In this document: in pieces, positions 1 to 9,102 of the stretch
Layout: each line of letters starts with the position of its first letter
Numbering within the stretch: position 1 is the first letter of the stretch
Assembly: GCA_043802925.1 (NCBI GenBank)
Contig: JAZDKP010000283.1
Coordinates: forward strand, 1-25,909
Direction of reading: 5' to 3'
Source: JAZDKP01 sp043802925
Lineage (GTDB): Bacteria; Fibrobacterota; OXYB2-FULL-49-7; JAEUSG01
Length of the DNA stretch: 25,909 nucleotides
Notes under the pieces: model-generated
What the model was told of the DNA's origin: nothing
Database searches by the model: none
The model's input: the letters and a program-made list of their open reading frames with translations, nothing else
Position numbers and translations under genes: made by a program

Positions 1-2
1 TC

Positions 3-1514
3 ATCGCGCAGGTCCGCTGGAACGGCGGAGACGGCAACTCCTTCTGGGTCAAGATGGACACGCTGCCGTACGAAAAGTTCGGCAATGACGGTGCGGATAC
101 AAGATGGATTCCCATCAAAGGGCCGGTCTGGCACCTGACCCAGGGGCGCCACACCCTCGTCTTCCGCGAACGGGAATGGGGCGCGGCCTTAGGGAACGTG
201 ATGCTGACTCCGTTGCCCGCCTATGTCAGCAGCGCCGTGGCCTTTGGCAACGCGGTGACGCTCATCGACACGCTGGGCTTTCACGACAGCCTGTTTTTCA
301 CGCCAAAGCCGCGCCTGCTCCTCCAGCCCGGCTATTCTCTGGTCAGCGACTCCCTGCTTTCCTTCAACCTCTTTTTTGCGGACGCGGATAAAAAAGGCCT
401 CCTGGCTTCCGCCAAGAAAGTCCCGCTCTCCATCATCGCGCCGGATGGAAAGGTGCTGCATTCCGGAAACTTCACCGCGTCCGACGAGGTCACAGTGACA
501 CTCGCAGGCCCTGCCCAGGGCCGGTACGTTATCAAGGCAGGGGGGCTTTCACGGGAATGGCACCTCCTCGGAAGCCGCCTCGAAAAACTGACGCAAGCGC
601 TGACAACGTTGACCGAAAAGGAAAGCAAATCCGAAGCAGAGGCCTTCTGGCGGCCCACGCTCGAACTCTGCCGCGATAACATACTTCGCGGCTACCGGGT
701 GCGCCACCAGTCCGATGTGAACCTGCCGGACCTCGCCTACGTTCTCGCCGAGTTTACCCGGGCCGAAGCCATCCTTGCGGCGCTGAAGTCCAATGCCACG
801 GCCGGCCTGCTCAAGCCCGGCATCCAGGAACTGGCCCATTATTCAGAGACGGACAGCATGCTCTGCCCTTACACGCTCTATCTGCCGAAAACATGGTCTC
901 CTTCCGCAAAGCCCATGCCTTTTGTCCTTTACCTGCACGGTACGGGCGGAACGCAATGGGAGTTTGAACGCGGCATGGAGGCGAACCATCAGCCCATCGA
1001 CAAACTCGCCTTTCCCATGCTCGACCCCTACGGCCGCGGCAACGCCAACTGGATGAACGAGGCGGAAAAGGACCTGCTTACACTGCTGGATATCGCTGCG
1101 CGCCGTTTCCACCTCGACACCGCCAATGTTCTTCTCACCGGCTTTTCAATGGGCGGCTTTGGAACCTGGAACGTGGGAACAGGCCATCCTGGAAAGTTCA
1201 ACGTCCTCGCACCCGTTGCGGGCGGACTTCCCTGGGAATGGGAACGGGTGAAGAATCCATCGTTCAAAGCCCCGGAGCCCTTGCTTCCCGTGGGCTGGAA
1301 GGGCCGCGTCCTTATACTTCACGCTTCGGATGATAACACGGTACCCTTTGCCTCCGCACTCAGGGCCGCAGAAACGCTGGCAGCCACAGGACATCCCTTC
1401 CAGCTTTCCGTGTACCGGGGCGGCCATGCGGGCCCCGCAAACCTGTTTGAAATCTACAACGCCCTCCTGCGCGGAACGCCGATTCCACTTCCCCAAACTC
1501 CGACCATTCAATAA
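3..1514 (+). CDS. Alpha/beta hydrolase (prolyl-oligopeptidase/esterase type) with glycan-binding-like N-terminus, 5' truncated by window
   Basis: The reading frame is open to the left edge, so the gene begins outside the window; the ATG at 54 is internal to a conserved domain and is not a convincing start. The first ~65 visible residues (GGDGNSFWVKMD, then GRHTLVFREREWGAALGNV) look like a beta-sandwich carbohydrate-binding domain. The last ~220 residues are an alpha/beta hydrolase: oxyanion region LYLHGTGG, nucleophile elbow GFSMGGFGTW (Ser at nt 1146), acid DDNTVPF (Asp near nt 1329) and GGHAG (His at nt 1425), a complete catalytic triad. This architecture is common in secreted acyl-esterases and peptidase-like hydrolases of polymer degraders. 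The substrate is unknown. The stop lies 17 nt before the YjbQ gene, whose own GGAGG ribosome site sits in the gap, so the two may be co-transcribed. Confidence 0.8.
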   Translation: MAQVRWNGGDGNSFWVKMDTLPYEKFGNDGADTRWIPIKGPVWHLTQGRHTLVFREREWGAALGNVMLTPLPAYVSSAVAFGNAVTLIDTLGFHDSLFFTPKPRLLLQPGYSLVSDSLLSFNLFFADADKKGLLASAKKVPLSIIAPDGKVLHSGNFTASDEVTVTLAGPAQGRYVIKAGGLSREWHLLGSRLEKLTQALTTLTEKESKSEAEAFWRPTLELCRDNILRGYRVRHQSDVNLPDLAYVLAEFTRAEAILAALKSNATAGLLKPGIQELAHYSETDSMLCPYTLYLPKTWSPSAKPMPFVLYLHGTGGTQWEFERGMEANHQPIDKLAFPMLDPYGRGNANWMNEAEKDLLTLLDIAARRFHLDTANVLLTGFSMGGFGTWNVGTGHPGKFNVLAPVAGGLPWEWERVKNPSFKAPEPLLPVGWKGRVLILHASDDNTVPFASALRAAETLAATGHPFQLSVYRGGHAGPANLFEIYNALLRGTPIPLPQTPTIQ

Positions 1515-1531
1515 GCCCCCGGAGGAAAAAG

Positions 1532-1948
1532 ATGAAATCACACCGAAAAGAGCTTTCGTTCAATGTCCCGGACCGGCGCGGATATCTTAACATCACCCGC
1601 GAGGTCCAGAAAGCCATCGACGAATCCGGCGTACAGGAGGGGCTCTGCCTGGTGAACGCCATGCATATCACCGCCTCGGTCTACATCAACGATGACGAGT
1701 CCGGCCTGCTCCATGACTACGACGTTTGGCTCGAAAAGCTCGCGCCCCACGCGCCGGTCTCGCAGTACCACCACAACGGCGCGGAGGACAACGCGGACGC
1801 GCACCTCAAGCGGCAGGTCATGGGCCGCGAGGTGGTCTGCGCGATCACGAAAGGGACGCTGGACTTTGGTCCGTGGGAGCAGATTTTCTACGGCGAGTTT
1901 GACGGTCGCCGGAAAAAGCGGGTGCTGATAAAGATTATCGGGGAATGA
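1532..1948 (+). CDS. YjbQ/UPF0047 family protein
   Basis: The 138-aa product has the size and motif order of the UPF0047 (YjbQ) family: N-terminal beta strands, AMHITASVYINDDESGLLHD, the YHHNGAEDNADAHLKRQ segment with clustered histidines, then GTLDFGPWEQIFYGEFDG and a basic C-terminus. The family forms compact trimers, and some members have thiamine-phosphate-synthase side activity; the physiological role is not settled, so no reaction is assigned. The usual dGrL.LG.WQ motif appears as KGTLDFGPWEQ, a mild variant. The ATG is preceded by GGAGG at a normal distance. It lies 17 nt after the hydrolase and ends 12 nt before the end of the convergent secreted-protein gene. Confidence 0.9.
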   Translation: MKSHRKELSFNVPDRRGYLNITREVQKAIDESGVQEGLCLVNAMHITASVYINDDESGLLHDYDVWLEKLAPHAPVSQYHHNGAEDNADAHLKRQVMGREVVCAITKGTLDFGPWEQIFYGEFDGRRKKRVLIKIIGE

Positions 1949-1960
1949 CGGGTTATACTC

Positions 1961-4936
1961 TCATTTCAGGAGAAGAACTTTTTTCATGGTCTGCTGTCCG
2001 CGAGTGGAGAGCCGCACGACAAAAACTCCACCTGCCACTGGTTTGTCCCGATCATCCCGGCCATTCCATACTTCCGAATGGGGTCCCATTTCATGGGTTC
2101 CTTTGAAAAGCTCCCGCACTTTGCGACCCGCTAAATCATAAATGGTGAGAGCTATGGTCTCTTTCCGGGAAAGGGTGAAATGGATGGCTGTTGAAGGATT
2201 AAAGGGGTTGGGATGGATACGCGTAATGGCAAAATTAGCCTCAGGGTGATTAGCGGTCTGTTCGGTGGAGGTCACGAGCCAGTTTGACACTGAATTGCCA
2301 CGACCATCGTCCACTGTCAGTTTTACGGGATAGGAGTTCGCATCCGGCAAGATGTAGATAAGACGGGGACCTTCTGCCTTAACGGTATCGCCATTGCCCA
2401 AATCAATTTCCCAGAAATAGCGGAGAAAATCGGATTCAGCATCCGTGGAATTAGCCGCATCCAGGAAAAGGGTATTGTTCACGAGGCTGTCGCTTAGAAT
2501 GACTTGGGGTGCCTGGTTGTGTGTTGCGGTCTGTGCGGCAGATTTAGGGTTTGAGTAGGCGTAGACTTCGGTCGCATCGTTGTCGCCGTCATTGTCCGTA
2601 TCAGGGTTTTTAGGATTGGTCGTCAGCAGACAGACTTCCTGACCATCCCACAATCCGTCGCCATCCGTGTCCGGGTTCAGGGAATCAGTGCCATCCGCGC
2701 GCTCTGAACTGTTCTCCAATCCGTCATAATCGGGATCCAGCGCCGCCTCTTCCGCATCAATGGGAATGCGCAGAAATTTTGTGATGGTTCGATTGACAAT
2801 TGTGGGATGTCCTTCCCGCCAGTAAAGCGGAGCATGGGAAGGGGGAGAGACTGGGGCCACTTTCAGGAGGACCGAATGGGTATCGTCCGGGTTGTTGCTC
2901 GTATTCAACGCATACAATCTGTTGGCCGTGGCCAGAATGATTTCGTCAGCCCAGCGATCCTGGTTGATGAAGTATTTTCTGCAATAAATGTGCGGGTCGT
3001 GTCCATTTTTCTGGTAAATGTACCAAATGCGTTCCCCGCAGAGGGTCAGAACCGGATATCGGACATTCATGGCCACCTGCTGGAATGAAGCCGTCCCGTT
3101 TCGAAAAATCATCATCTCCCCGTTTCCAAAAGCCGCAAAGAGCGTGCTGTCCTTGTACGCGACGATGGTGCTAGGGTCCCGTTCCCCCCAATGCTGTTTG
3201 AATGCGAATTGCGGGGTGCTCCAGGGACCGTTATCGCAGGTCTGATAGTAGACTTCATCATTATAACCGATACTTGTAAAGACAATCACCTTACCCTGAT
3301 AGTTGCACATGAAAAGGGCCCCTTTGGAACCGCTGATTTCAGTCTCGCCCTCGATATAAACACCGGGAATGTTTCCTTTGACATATTGCCAACGCATGCC
3401 GCCATCGTCCGAGTAACTGCAATACATGGCATAGAGCGACTTGAGTGGATTCAAATGGTCGTCATAGGTGGAAAACCAAATGCGCCCGGAAGGGAGAACG
3501 GCCATTTTGACCGGACCGTAATTGGCGCCGTTCATTACGTCGCCGAAACAGCCCCGGGGAATGTCCGATACGACCACATTGGCCACCCGCTGCGGTGGAT
3601 GATCATAAGTGAATTTTGGAAAGACCTCCCACCGGTTGTTGTCTCCGGGCCGGATGCGAAAGAAGGTGTGGAACGAACGATACTGGGTCCCGTTCTTATG
3701 GCCGCAGTAATCGCCCTTGATCAAATACCCGTATCCGCGCAGATAGGGATCCGGGAAAGCGCGCGTTTCCACTGAACCCTCGGAAGTGGTAGAAAACTTG
3801 AGCGGCCATTCCCCGGCCGTCTCATCCGATGCCCAGGTGGCGCCACCGTCAACGCTTCCCAGCCAGGAAATGTCGAATGCTCCAGCGGAATCGAATGTAT
3901 TGGGCACATCCCATTGGGTTTCCGCCCAATAGCGATAAGCGTGAAAATAATCAATCAAGCCGCATTTTGTGTTATCGAACGGCACCACGCCCCAACGCAG
4001 GCTGGGTTCACGGTAAAAGCTTGTAACGCCGTTGGCGGCCACTATCACAGGGGGTTCTGCGGCAATGGGTCCCGTTACCCGCTCCGGCACGCGGATAGGC
4101 GGAGAGGCCGGCGGTTTGTACTGGGAAGTCAGCAACCACGGTTCCAGTGGGTTTTCCATGGGATCCACCACGGGATACTGGGTGGGTTCATCGGCCGTTG
4201 CCAAACGGATGTTATCAATGAAAATAGTGGTGGGGCCAAAGACGTTTCTAATCATAATACGAAAATTCTTGATGTCTGACAGTTGCGCGGAATCGATGTG
4301 CGAGACCCAGGCCAGTTGGCGCAACGGGATCCGGACAGTGTGGAACGCGCCGCCGGCCGGAATGCTGAAGGTGACCTTTCCGGTCGGTCGTTGCCGTGCT
4401 TCAATCCTGGCTTGAAGATGGGCATTGGCGTCAGTGGATTTCGCGTCGAAATAGACGAAATCGTAACCGGACCAGTCTTGCAGTGAATCCGGCAAGCCGT
4501 CGAGGGTCCGGTATAGGCTAAAGATGAGCATGTAACGGTCGCTCATCCACCAAGCCGCATCGAAATTCTCCCCGTAAAAAGTGCGGGTCGAGTCCAATGG
4601 CCTTAAACTGCCGCTTAGGGTGTTCCAATCCCGGTAAAGAGAGGCGCCCGCCATGATTTGCTTGTTGTCAGGAACCGTTCCGTTGAAGATTTTCTCGCAC
4701 AGCGTCCATTCTCCCTGGGTAGCGGAGACGGGGTCGTGCCGGGTCATCCAAGAGACATAGGTCTGAGCGTAATAGGCGTTTCCGAAATACGCGACTTCGT
4801 TGGTGTCTCCCATTCCGTTCCAGACACTTACCGGCCAAGCGGCCATTTCTTGGGGTTCAAAACCGCACAGGAGTCTTTCTGAAGCGACTAGACAGGTGGT
4901 GATGCTCAAAAGAAGAGCTGATAGTTGGGGCAACAT
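1961..4936 (-). CDS. Large secreted multidomain protein: jelly-roll, Asp-box propeller, TSP3 repeats, PKD, type IX sorting tail
   Basis: The 991-aa protein starts with a signal peptide (MLPQLSALLLSITTCLVAS). Residues ~60-250 resemble a CBM11/CIA30-like jelly-roll (VYFDAKSTDANAHLQ, TTIFIDNIRLAT). Residues ~290-720 form a sialidase-like beta-propeller region with Asp-box motifs GSVDGGATW and SYSDDGGMRW. Residues ~730-800 hold calcium-type thrombospondin-3 repeats (DPDYDGLENSSE, NPDTDGDGLWDGQE, NPDTDNDGDNDATE). A PKD-like Ig fold follows (DAANSTDAESDFLRYFWEID). The end is a Por/FlgD-like sorting domain (IHPNPFNPSTAIHFTLS...LLLK). It should be exported through the Sec and type IX systems and held at the cell surface. 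A sialidase FRIP motif or catalytic set was not identified, so the propeller may bind rather than cleave. An AAGGAA site precedes the ATG; the gene lies 9 nt after the 516-aa gene, implying one operon. Confidence 0.85.
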   Translation of the reverse strand: MLPQLSALLLSITTCLVASERLLCGFEPQEMAAWPVSVWNGMGDTNEVAYFGNAYYAQTYVSWMTRHDPVSATQGEWTLCEKIFNGTVPDNKQIMAGASLYRDWNTLSGSLRPLDSTRTFYGENFDAAWWMSDRYMLIFSLYRTLDGLPDSLQDWSGYDFVYFDAKSTDANAHLQARIEARQRPTGKVTFSIPAGGAFHTVRIPLRQLAWVSHIDSAQLSDIKNFRIMIRNVFGPTTIFIDNIRLATADEPTQYPVVDPMENPLEPWLLTSQYKPPASPPIRVPERVTGPIAAEPPVIVAANGVTSFYREPSLRWGVVPFDNTKCGLIDYFHAYRYWAETQWDVPNTFDSAGAFDISWLGSVDGGATWASDETAGEWPLKFSTTSEGSVETRAFPDPYLRGYGYLIKGDYCGHKNGTQYRSFHTFFRIRPGDNNRWEVFPKFTYDHPPQRVANVVVSDIPRGCFGDVMNGANYGPVKMAVLPSGRIWFSTYDDHLNPLKSLYAMYCSYSDDGGMRWQYVKGNIPGVYIEGETEISGSKGALFMCNYQGKVIVFTSIGYNDEVYYQTCDNGPWSTPQFAFKQHWGERDPSTIVAYKDSTLFAAFGNGEMMIFRNGTASFQQVAMNVRYPVLTLCGERIWYIYQKNGHDPHIYCRKYFINQDRWADEIILATANRLYALNTSNNPDDTHSVLLKVAPVSPPSHAPLYWREGHPTIVNRTITKFLRIPIDAEEAALDPDYDGLENSSERADGTDSLNPDTDGDGLWDGQEVCLLTTNPKNPDTDNDGDNDATEVYAYSNPKSAAQTATHNQAPQVILSDSLVNNTLFLDAANSTDAESDFLRYFWEIDLGNGDTVKAEGPRLIYILPDANSYPVKLTVDDGRGNSVSNWLVTSTEQTANHPEANFAITRIHPNPFNPSTAIHFTLSRKETIALTIYDLAGRKVRELFKGTHEMGPHSEVWNGRDDRDKPVAGGVFVVRLSTRGQQTMKKVLLLK

Positions 4937-4945
4937 GGGAATTCC

Positions 4946-6496
4946 TTATTTAAATCGGATTATCTTAGCGTTTTTAACCTGATTTCCATATTTCAATGCA
5001 AGCAAATAGATTCCTGCGGGGAGTTCATCCATCGAGACGGCCAGCCTGTGCTCGCCGCCTGTTTGTCGCTCCGAGACAAATTTTCTGAGGAGCCGGCCCT
5101 GAGGATTGAGAACTTTGAGGGAGACCGTCCCTGCAGAGGGAAGCGAATAATAGACAGAAGCAGGGCCCGTGGAGGGATTGGGGGTCACGGACAAAGAAAA
5201 CGGGAACAACGCCAGACGGCCTGCGGAATGCGTTACACCTGAGGTTCCAGACAGGGAATCAGCGGGGATTTTGCAGAACCGGATATTGCCTTCCCCTGCC
5301 CAGTCGGTGGTATCAATCCAGGCCAATGGAACATAGCCGGAAGGAGAGACGTGGGGGGCCGCCAAATGACGGTGGGTTTTTCCGTCATCCAGCACCATGA
5401 CCGGCGCGTCCATCCAGGTATCCGTGTTGCGGTTGTAGCCCTGGCACATAATCGCCTTGGTCTCACCGTTTGCGGGGTTTTCGCACCAGAACGTATAAAC
5501 CCAATCCCCGCAAACGGTGTTCACAGGGTCACGGACGATATATTCCTTATTGCGGACAAGGACCTTTTTCGTCCACGCTGTTCCGTCCCAGATATAAGAG
5601 ACAAGATTTTCCGTTCCGCTGGCCAAACAGATTAGATAGACGTGATCCGCATCAGCGGTTGTCCGGAAAGTGGTCAGTCCGCTCAGCTCCGGAAAGAAGT
5701 TTTCAATCGTTCCGACATCCTCCCATGCCGAACCGTTAAAAAACCGATATTGAAAACGCCAATTCTCCGATGTCACCCAAATGGCCATGATCCCTCCCTG
5801 GAAGGGGATCACCTGAGGCGCATTGCATAGGCTGTATCCGGAACGCTGTTCCCCCGGCGCCACTTGAGCGGATCCTCCCCCCAATCCCTGAAAATGAACG
5901 CCGCCGTCATAGGAAATCAGGACGTGTGGCGCCTCATACCCGTTACGATGCGTGAATTGATAGGATACCACGATGGTATCCTCGGAAATTGCACAACCGC
6001 CATAACCCGAATAGCTGCAAAAATAATTGGGGCTGCCATCCACGGTATCAGTGATTCTATAATTATCGGAAGAAGAGAGCAATCCGCTGCGGTAACTTGC
6101 TTTCTTGAAGAATCGGGGTGTTTCAACACCAAGATAACCTTGGCATCCCGAAACATAGCTCCAGAATACGTTGCCTTTTAAGTCCCCGAAGGTGCCGTGG
6201 TGATTGGCGGGTCCACCCCCCGACGGATAGGCGCTTGCCAGACTTAAATTCTGCAGCGTCCAGACGGTTCCATCCGGCGATGTGGCTGCCGTTGCGCCGC
6301 TGAGTACACAGATGAAGCCGCCTTCTTCATTGATGCCGATGTTTCTGGAGAATTCCCATCCCACGGGCGCGTAAGCCGCGCAAAAGAAGGGAGAAAGCGT
6401 GGACAGGGTGACCGGTTCAAGAGGCTTTGCGTTACAACAGACAGCAAGAAGACCGGCATACAGCGCCAGCCTGGTACATAGAGAACTATTGTTCAT
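4946..6496 (-). CDS. Secreted sialidase-like beta-propeller protein with type IX sorting tail
   Basis: The 516-aa product has a signal peptide (LALYAGLLAVCCNAKP), a ~390-residue beta-propeller-like body with an Asp-box-like motif (ISYDGGVHF) and repeated W-x-F/Y-rich blades, and a C-terminal sorting domain from about residue 430 (SVTPNPSTGPASVYYSL ... AGIYLLALKYGNQVKNAKI). This predicts export and surface attachment. The function is inferred to be glycan binding or hydrolysis; no catalytic residues were identified with confidence. The ATG is preceded on the minus strand by a GGAGG ribosome site. A sigma-54-like promoter (6530-6545) lies just upstream and a palindrome-rich segment further upstream, shared with the divergent activator gene. 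It is the first gene of a two-gene unit with the 991-aa protein. Confidence 0.82.
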   Translation of the reverse strand: MNNSSLCTRLALYAGLLAVCCNAKPLEPVTLSTLSPFFCAAYAPVGWEFSRNIGINEEGGFICVLSGATAATSPDGTVWTLQNLSLASAYPSGGGPANHHGTFGDLKGNVFWSYVSGCQGYLGVETPRFFKKASYRSGLLSSSDNYRITDTVDGSPNYFCSYSGYGGCAISEDTIVVSYQFTHRNGYEAPHVLISYDGGVHFQGLGGGSAQVAPGEQRSGYSLCNAPQVIPFQGGIMAIWVTSENWRFQYRFFNGSAWEDVGTIENFFPELSGLTTFRTTADADHVYLICLASGTENLVSYIWDGTAWTKKVLVRNKEYIVRDPVNTVCGDWVYTFWCENPANGETKAIMCQGYNRNTDTWMDAPVMVLDDGKTHRHLAAPHVSPSGYVPLAWIDTTDWAGEGNIRFCKIPADSLSGTSGVTHSAGRLALFPFSLSVTPNPSTGPASVYYSLPSAGTVSLKVLNPQGRLLRKFVSERQTGGEHRLAVSMDELPAGIYLLALKYGNQVKNAKIIRFK

Positions 6497-6529
6497 GTCA
6501 TCCTCCGGATTAAGTTGTAATTCAGAAGT

Positions 6530-6545
6530 TGCAAGAACAAAGCCG
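6530..6545 (-). promoter_or_regulatory. Putative sigma-54 (-24/-12) promoter of the secreted-protein operon
   Basis: Read on the minus strand the segment is CGGCTTTGTTCTTGCA: a GG and a GC element separated by exactly 10 nt, with GGC at -24 and a full TTGCA at -12. The middle CACG consensus is poorly kept. Transcription would start about 23 nt before the ATG at 6496, leaving room for the GGAGG site. The divergent neighbour is a sigma-54 activator, which supports the assignment. Confidence 0.55.
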
Positions 6546-6613
6546 AAATATTCATCCTGGATAAGACATTGAATCTAATGAGAAATCTTTTTTCTTTCTT
6601 TTATTAGATTACT

Positions 6614-6657
6614 TATTTTACATTATATATTACACTGTAATGTAAAATATAGTGTAA
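6614..6657. promoter_or_regulatory. Nested palindromes, candidate activator/operator site
   Basis: A 12-bp perfect inverted repeat (6614-6625 and 6638-6649, TATTTTACATTA / TAATGTAAAATA, 12-nt spacer) overlaps a second palindrome ATTACAcTGTAAT (6629-6641). A third half-site pairing (TTACACT 6630-6636 with AGTGTAA 6651-6657) reaches the ribosome site of the 6668 gene. The block lies about 70 bp upstream of the putative -24/-12 element of the divergent operon, a typical position for an upstream activator sequence. It may serve both activation and autoregulation. It is AT-rich, so some symmetry could be chance. Confidence 0.5.
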
Positions 6658-6667
6658 GGATATATTT

Positions 6668-9022
6668 ATGGAACTATTCGGTTCACTTCTTTCCCGCTAC
6701 CCTTTTCTGGATTGCATTTCTTTGTCCCGCTATGATACTTTATTGGTTGCCTTTAAAGAATCCGGAAAAGAGGTTCAATGCTTTCCCGATGATTCTTTCC
6801 ATTATGAATCCTTGGTATACAGTCTGCAGGGTGCGGATATCCGCGAATTCTTTCGTTTTCCAAAAGAAGACGGTTATCGGGCCCTGCTCAATAGAGTGCG
6901 CGCCATGTCCGCGGTATTGCAGTCACGAGACAATGTTTTTTCAGGGCCGGATGCCTATTTTTCCTCACGTTCCTTTTCCGTCCTGTCGGCCAAGGACTGC
7001 TGCAATAAACTGATCGGTCCGGCCGGATGGTTTTATAACATACCCCTGGCCGCCCTCTATCCATTCGGTCAAGACGGGGAATGGCTGTTTGGCCTCATCC
7101 GAATCAATTCCTTCCAGCATCATTTTCTCTCTTTCTCCTCGGAAATCCTGGCCAATACGGACAAGGACGGCACTCTCATCGCCTATAACCGGCCTTTCCA
7201 GGTGTTGATGAATATAGCCTCCCCAAAGGAGATTCTAAGTCGGTCACTGGAACACTTTGTCCGCTTTTCCCGGCAGGAGGAACGGTTGAAAGGAACGACC
7301 CGTTTACGGGAAGCGGTTTTATCCGCCGGTGCGTTTGTGGATTTAGACAAAGAGCTCTTTTCCATCGAAACAAAAGAAGGCGTTGTTTTGTGTAACCAGC
7401 CTTCCGATAGGCCGCAATGGGCGATCATTCCCCTGCCATTCGAACACGATTTTTCGGACTATAAAATTAGTTTCCGGGTTGAGACGCAACGAGGGGCTCC
7501 GCCTCGATTGATGCTTCGGACGGATAACGACAGACCACCGGACCGGAACGGATATCTTTTCGGGGAATGGAGCGACGGATCGTTTGAATGGAAAAAAGGA
7601 GGGCTGGTCGTCCGACATTGCATTTTACCGGGCGGCCGTCTGCCGGGAACAGTTCGTGATGTCGTCGTAATGAAAGAGGGAGACCGCTTTCTCGTCTCTG
7701 TTGAGGGCGTTGAAATATTTTCTTATGACGATCGTTTTCCGTTTCCCCGGGAGCCAGGCCATTCTATCGCCTTTTATTTTGACAAGGGAAGCCTGGCTCG
7801 GATTTCGAGTTTACGAATGTGGGCTGCGCCTTCGCGCCACGCCACGGGATCTGCGATAATGGCCAGTTTTATCGGTGCGCCCAGGCGCGTTTTTCAGGTC
7901 TATCAGACGGCCTATTATTTCCAGGCACAAGCCTGTTTTCGCTACCATTTCGAGGAAACGACCCACTTTCTTAACCGGATTTCACATCTTGAAAAGGAAA
8001 AAGTCCGCGTTTTAGAGGAAAAAGAAAGGATTCAACAGGAACTGCTCCGAAAGGACGCTACCTCACTTTTCATTGGAACCAGTCCGGCTATCCGCCGAAT
8101 CAAGGAAACCCTCTCCACGATCGGTCCTTCCGCCAACTCCCTGCTGCTGATTGGTGAAACCGGCACAGGCAAGGAGGTTCTGGCCCATCTGTTTCATGCG
8201 GCCGGAAAGCAGTCGAAAGAGACGCCTTTTGTCAAACTCGATTGCAGCACCCTGCCATCCACGCTTTTGGAAAGCGAGTTGTTCGGATATGAACCTGGCG
8301 CCTTCACCGGCGCTTCCGACAGGCACATCGGCCGCTTTGAGCAGGCCAATGGCGGCATGTTATTTCTCGATGAGATTGCTAATCTGACCCTGGAAGCTCA
8401 AGCCAAGCTTCTCGGTGTACTCGATGACTTCAAGATTACTCGAATAGGCGGAAACAAGAGTATCCCCTTGAACATCCGCGTGGTTGCCGCCTCCAACCAA
8501 TCTTTGGAAAAGCTCATTATCGAAGGCCGGTTCCGGCAGGATCTTTTTTACCGCCTTAACCGGTTCCGAATCGACCTCCCCCCTTTACGGGAAAGAATCG
8601 AGGATGTTTCGGAACTATCAGCCCATTTTCTCCTATCCGCTAACCGGGAATATGGAAAGCATATCAAGGGAATTACGGAAAGAGGATACCGGGCGTTGCA
8701 TGAACATCCGTGGCCTGGGAATGTCCGAGAATTGAGTAATGTCATCAGCCGGGCCGTGCTGATGTCTGAAAAGGAATTTCTGGGGCCTTCGCAATTCCAA
8801 TTCGAACTCTTCCGGACAATGGCCGCATCCACCTCTGTTTACCGAAAGAACTGGAAACGGGGAAACATGCCGAAAGAAACCCTCATCGCGGCATTGAAAC
8901 ACTATTCTGGAAACTTGCAGGAATGCGCAGCCATTATGGAAATTTCCCGTCCCACAATTTACGCTGCCATCCGCCGTTTCGGTCTTTCTCTCCCGAAGTT
9001 CCGAAAGAAAAAGAGGGCTTAA
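6668..9022 (+). CDS. Sigma-54-dependent enhancer-binding protein with ConA/LamG-like sensory segment
   Basis: The 784-aa protein has a full sigma-54 AAA+ core: Walker A GETGTGKE (496-503), the sigma-54 contact loop GAFTGA (544-549), Walker B LFLDEI (565-570), arginine-finger region RFRQDLFYRLN (621-631) and PWPGNVREL (681-689). A Fis-type HTH follows at ~745-771 (NLQECAAIMEISRPTIYAAI). The ~465-residue N-terminal half is not a receiver, GAF or PAS domain that I recognise. Residues ~258-386 have the pattern of a concanavalin/laminin-G-like (DUF1080-type) beta-sandwich (YKISFRVETQ, NGYLFGEWSDGSF, FLVSVEGVEIFSYD). A coiled coil (~434-464) links to the AAA+ domain. No signal peptide or membrane helix is seen, so it would sense a cytoplasmic ligand, perhaps a sugar. 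AAGGA precedes the ATG. It is divergent from the secreted-protein operon and upstream of the beta-helix gene. Confidence 0.92.
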   Translation: MELFGSLLSRYPFLDCISLSRYDTLLVAFKESGKEVQCFPDDSFHYESLVYSLQGADIREFFRFPKEDGYRALLNRVRAMSAVLQSRDNVFSGPDAYFSSRSFSVLSAKDCCNKLIGPAGWFYNIPLAALYPFGQDGEWLFGLIRINSFQHHFLSFSSEILANTDKDGTLIAYNRPFQVLMNIASPKEILSRSLEHFVRFSRQEERLKGTTRLREAVLSAGAFVDLDKELFSIETKEGVVLCNQPSDRPQWAIIPLPFEHDFSDYKISFRVETQRGAPPRLMLRTDNDRPPDRNGYLFGEWSDGSFEWKKGGLVVRHCILPGGRLPGTVRDVVVMKEGDRFLVSVEGVEIFSYDDRFPFPREPGHSIAFYFDKGSLARISSLRMWAAPSRHATGSAIMASFIGAPRRVFQVYQTAYYFQAQACFRYHFEETTHFLNRISHLEKEKVRVLEEKERIQQELLRKDATSLFIGTSPAIRRIKETLSTIGPSANSLLLIGETGTGKEVLAHLFHAAGKQSKETPFVKLDCSTLPSTLLESELFGYEPGAFTGASDRHIGRFEQANGGMLFLDEIANLTLEAQAKLLGVLDDFKITRIGGNKSIPLNIRVVAASNQSLEKLIIEGRFRQDLFYRLNRFRIDLPPLRERIEDVSELSAHFLLSANREYGKHIKGITERGYRALHEHPWPGNVRELSNVISRAVLMSEKEFLGPSQFQFELFRTMAASTSVYRKNWKRGNMPKETLIAALKHYSGNLQECAAIMEISRPTIYAAIRRFGLSLPKFRKKKRA

Positions 9023-9086
9023 GGCATCCATCAAAAGAGGAATGATAAGCGTTGCCCTTGTGGAGTCTTTATTTTTGTTATTTTTG

Positions 9087-9102
9087 TGGTACGCATATTG
9101 CC
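9087..9102 (+). promoter_or_regulatory. Sigma-54 (-24/-12) promoter of the beta-helix gene
   Basis: TGGTACGCATATTGCC matches the sigma-54 consensus TGGCACGRNNNTTGCW at nearly every constrained position, with GG and GC separated by exactly 10 nt. Transcription would begin near 9113, about 90 nt before the chosen ATG at 9202. The preceding gene is a sigma-54 activator. Confidence 0.75.
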
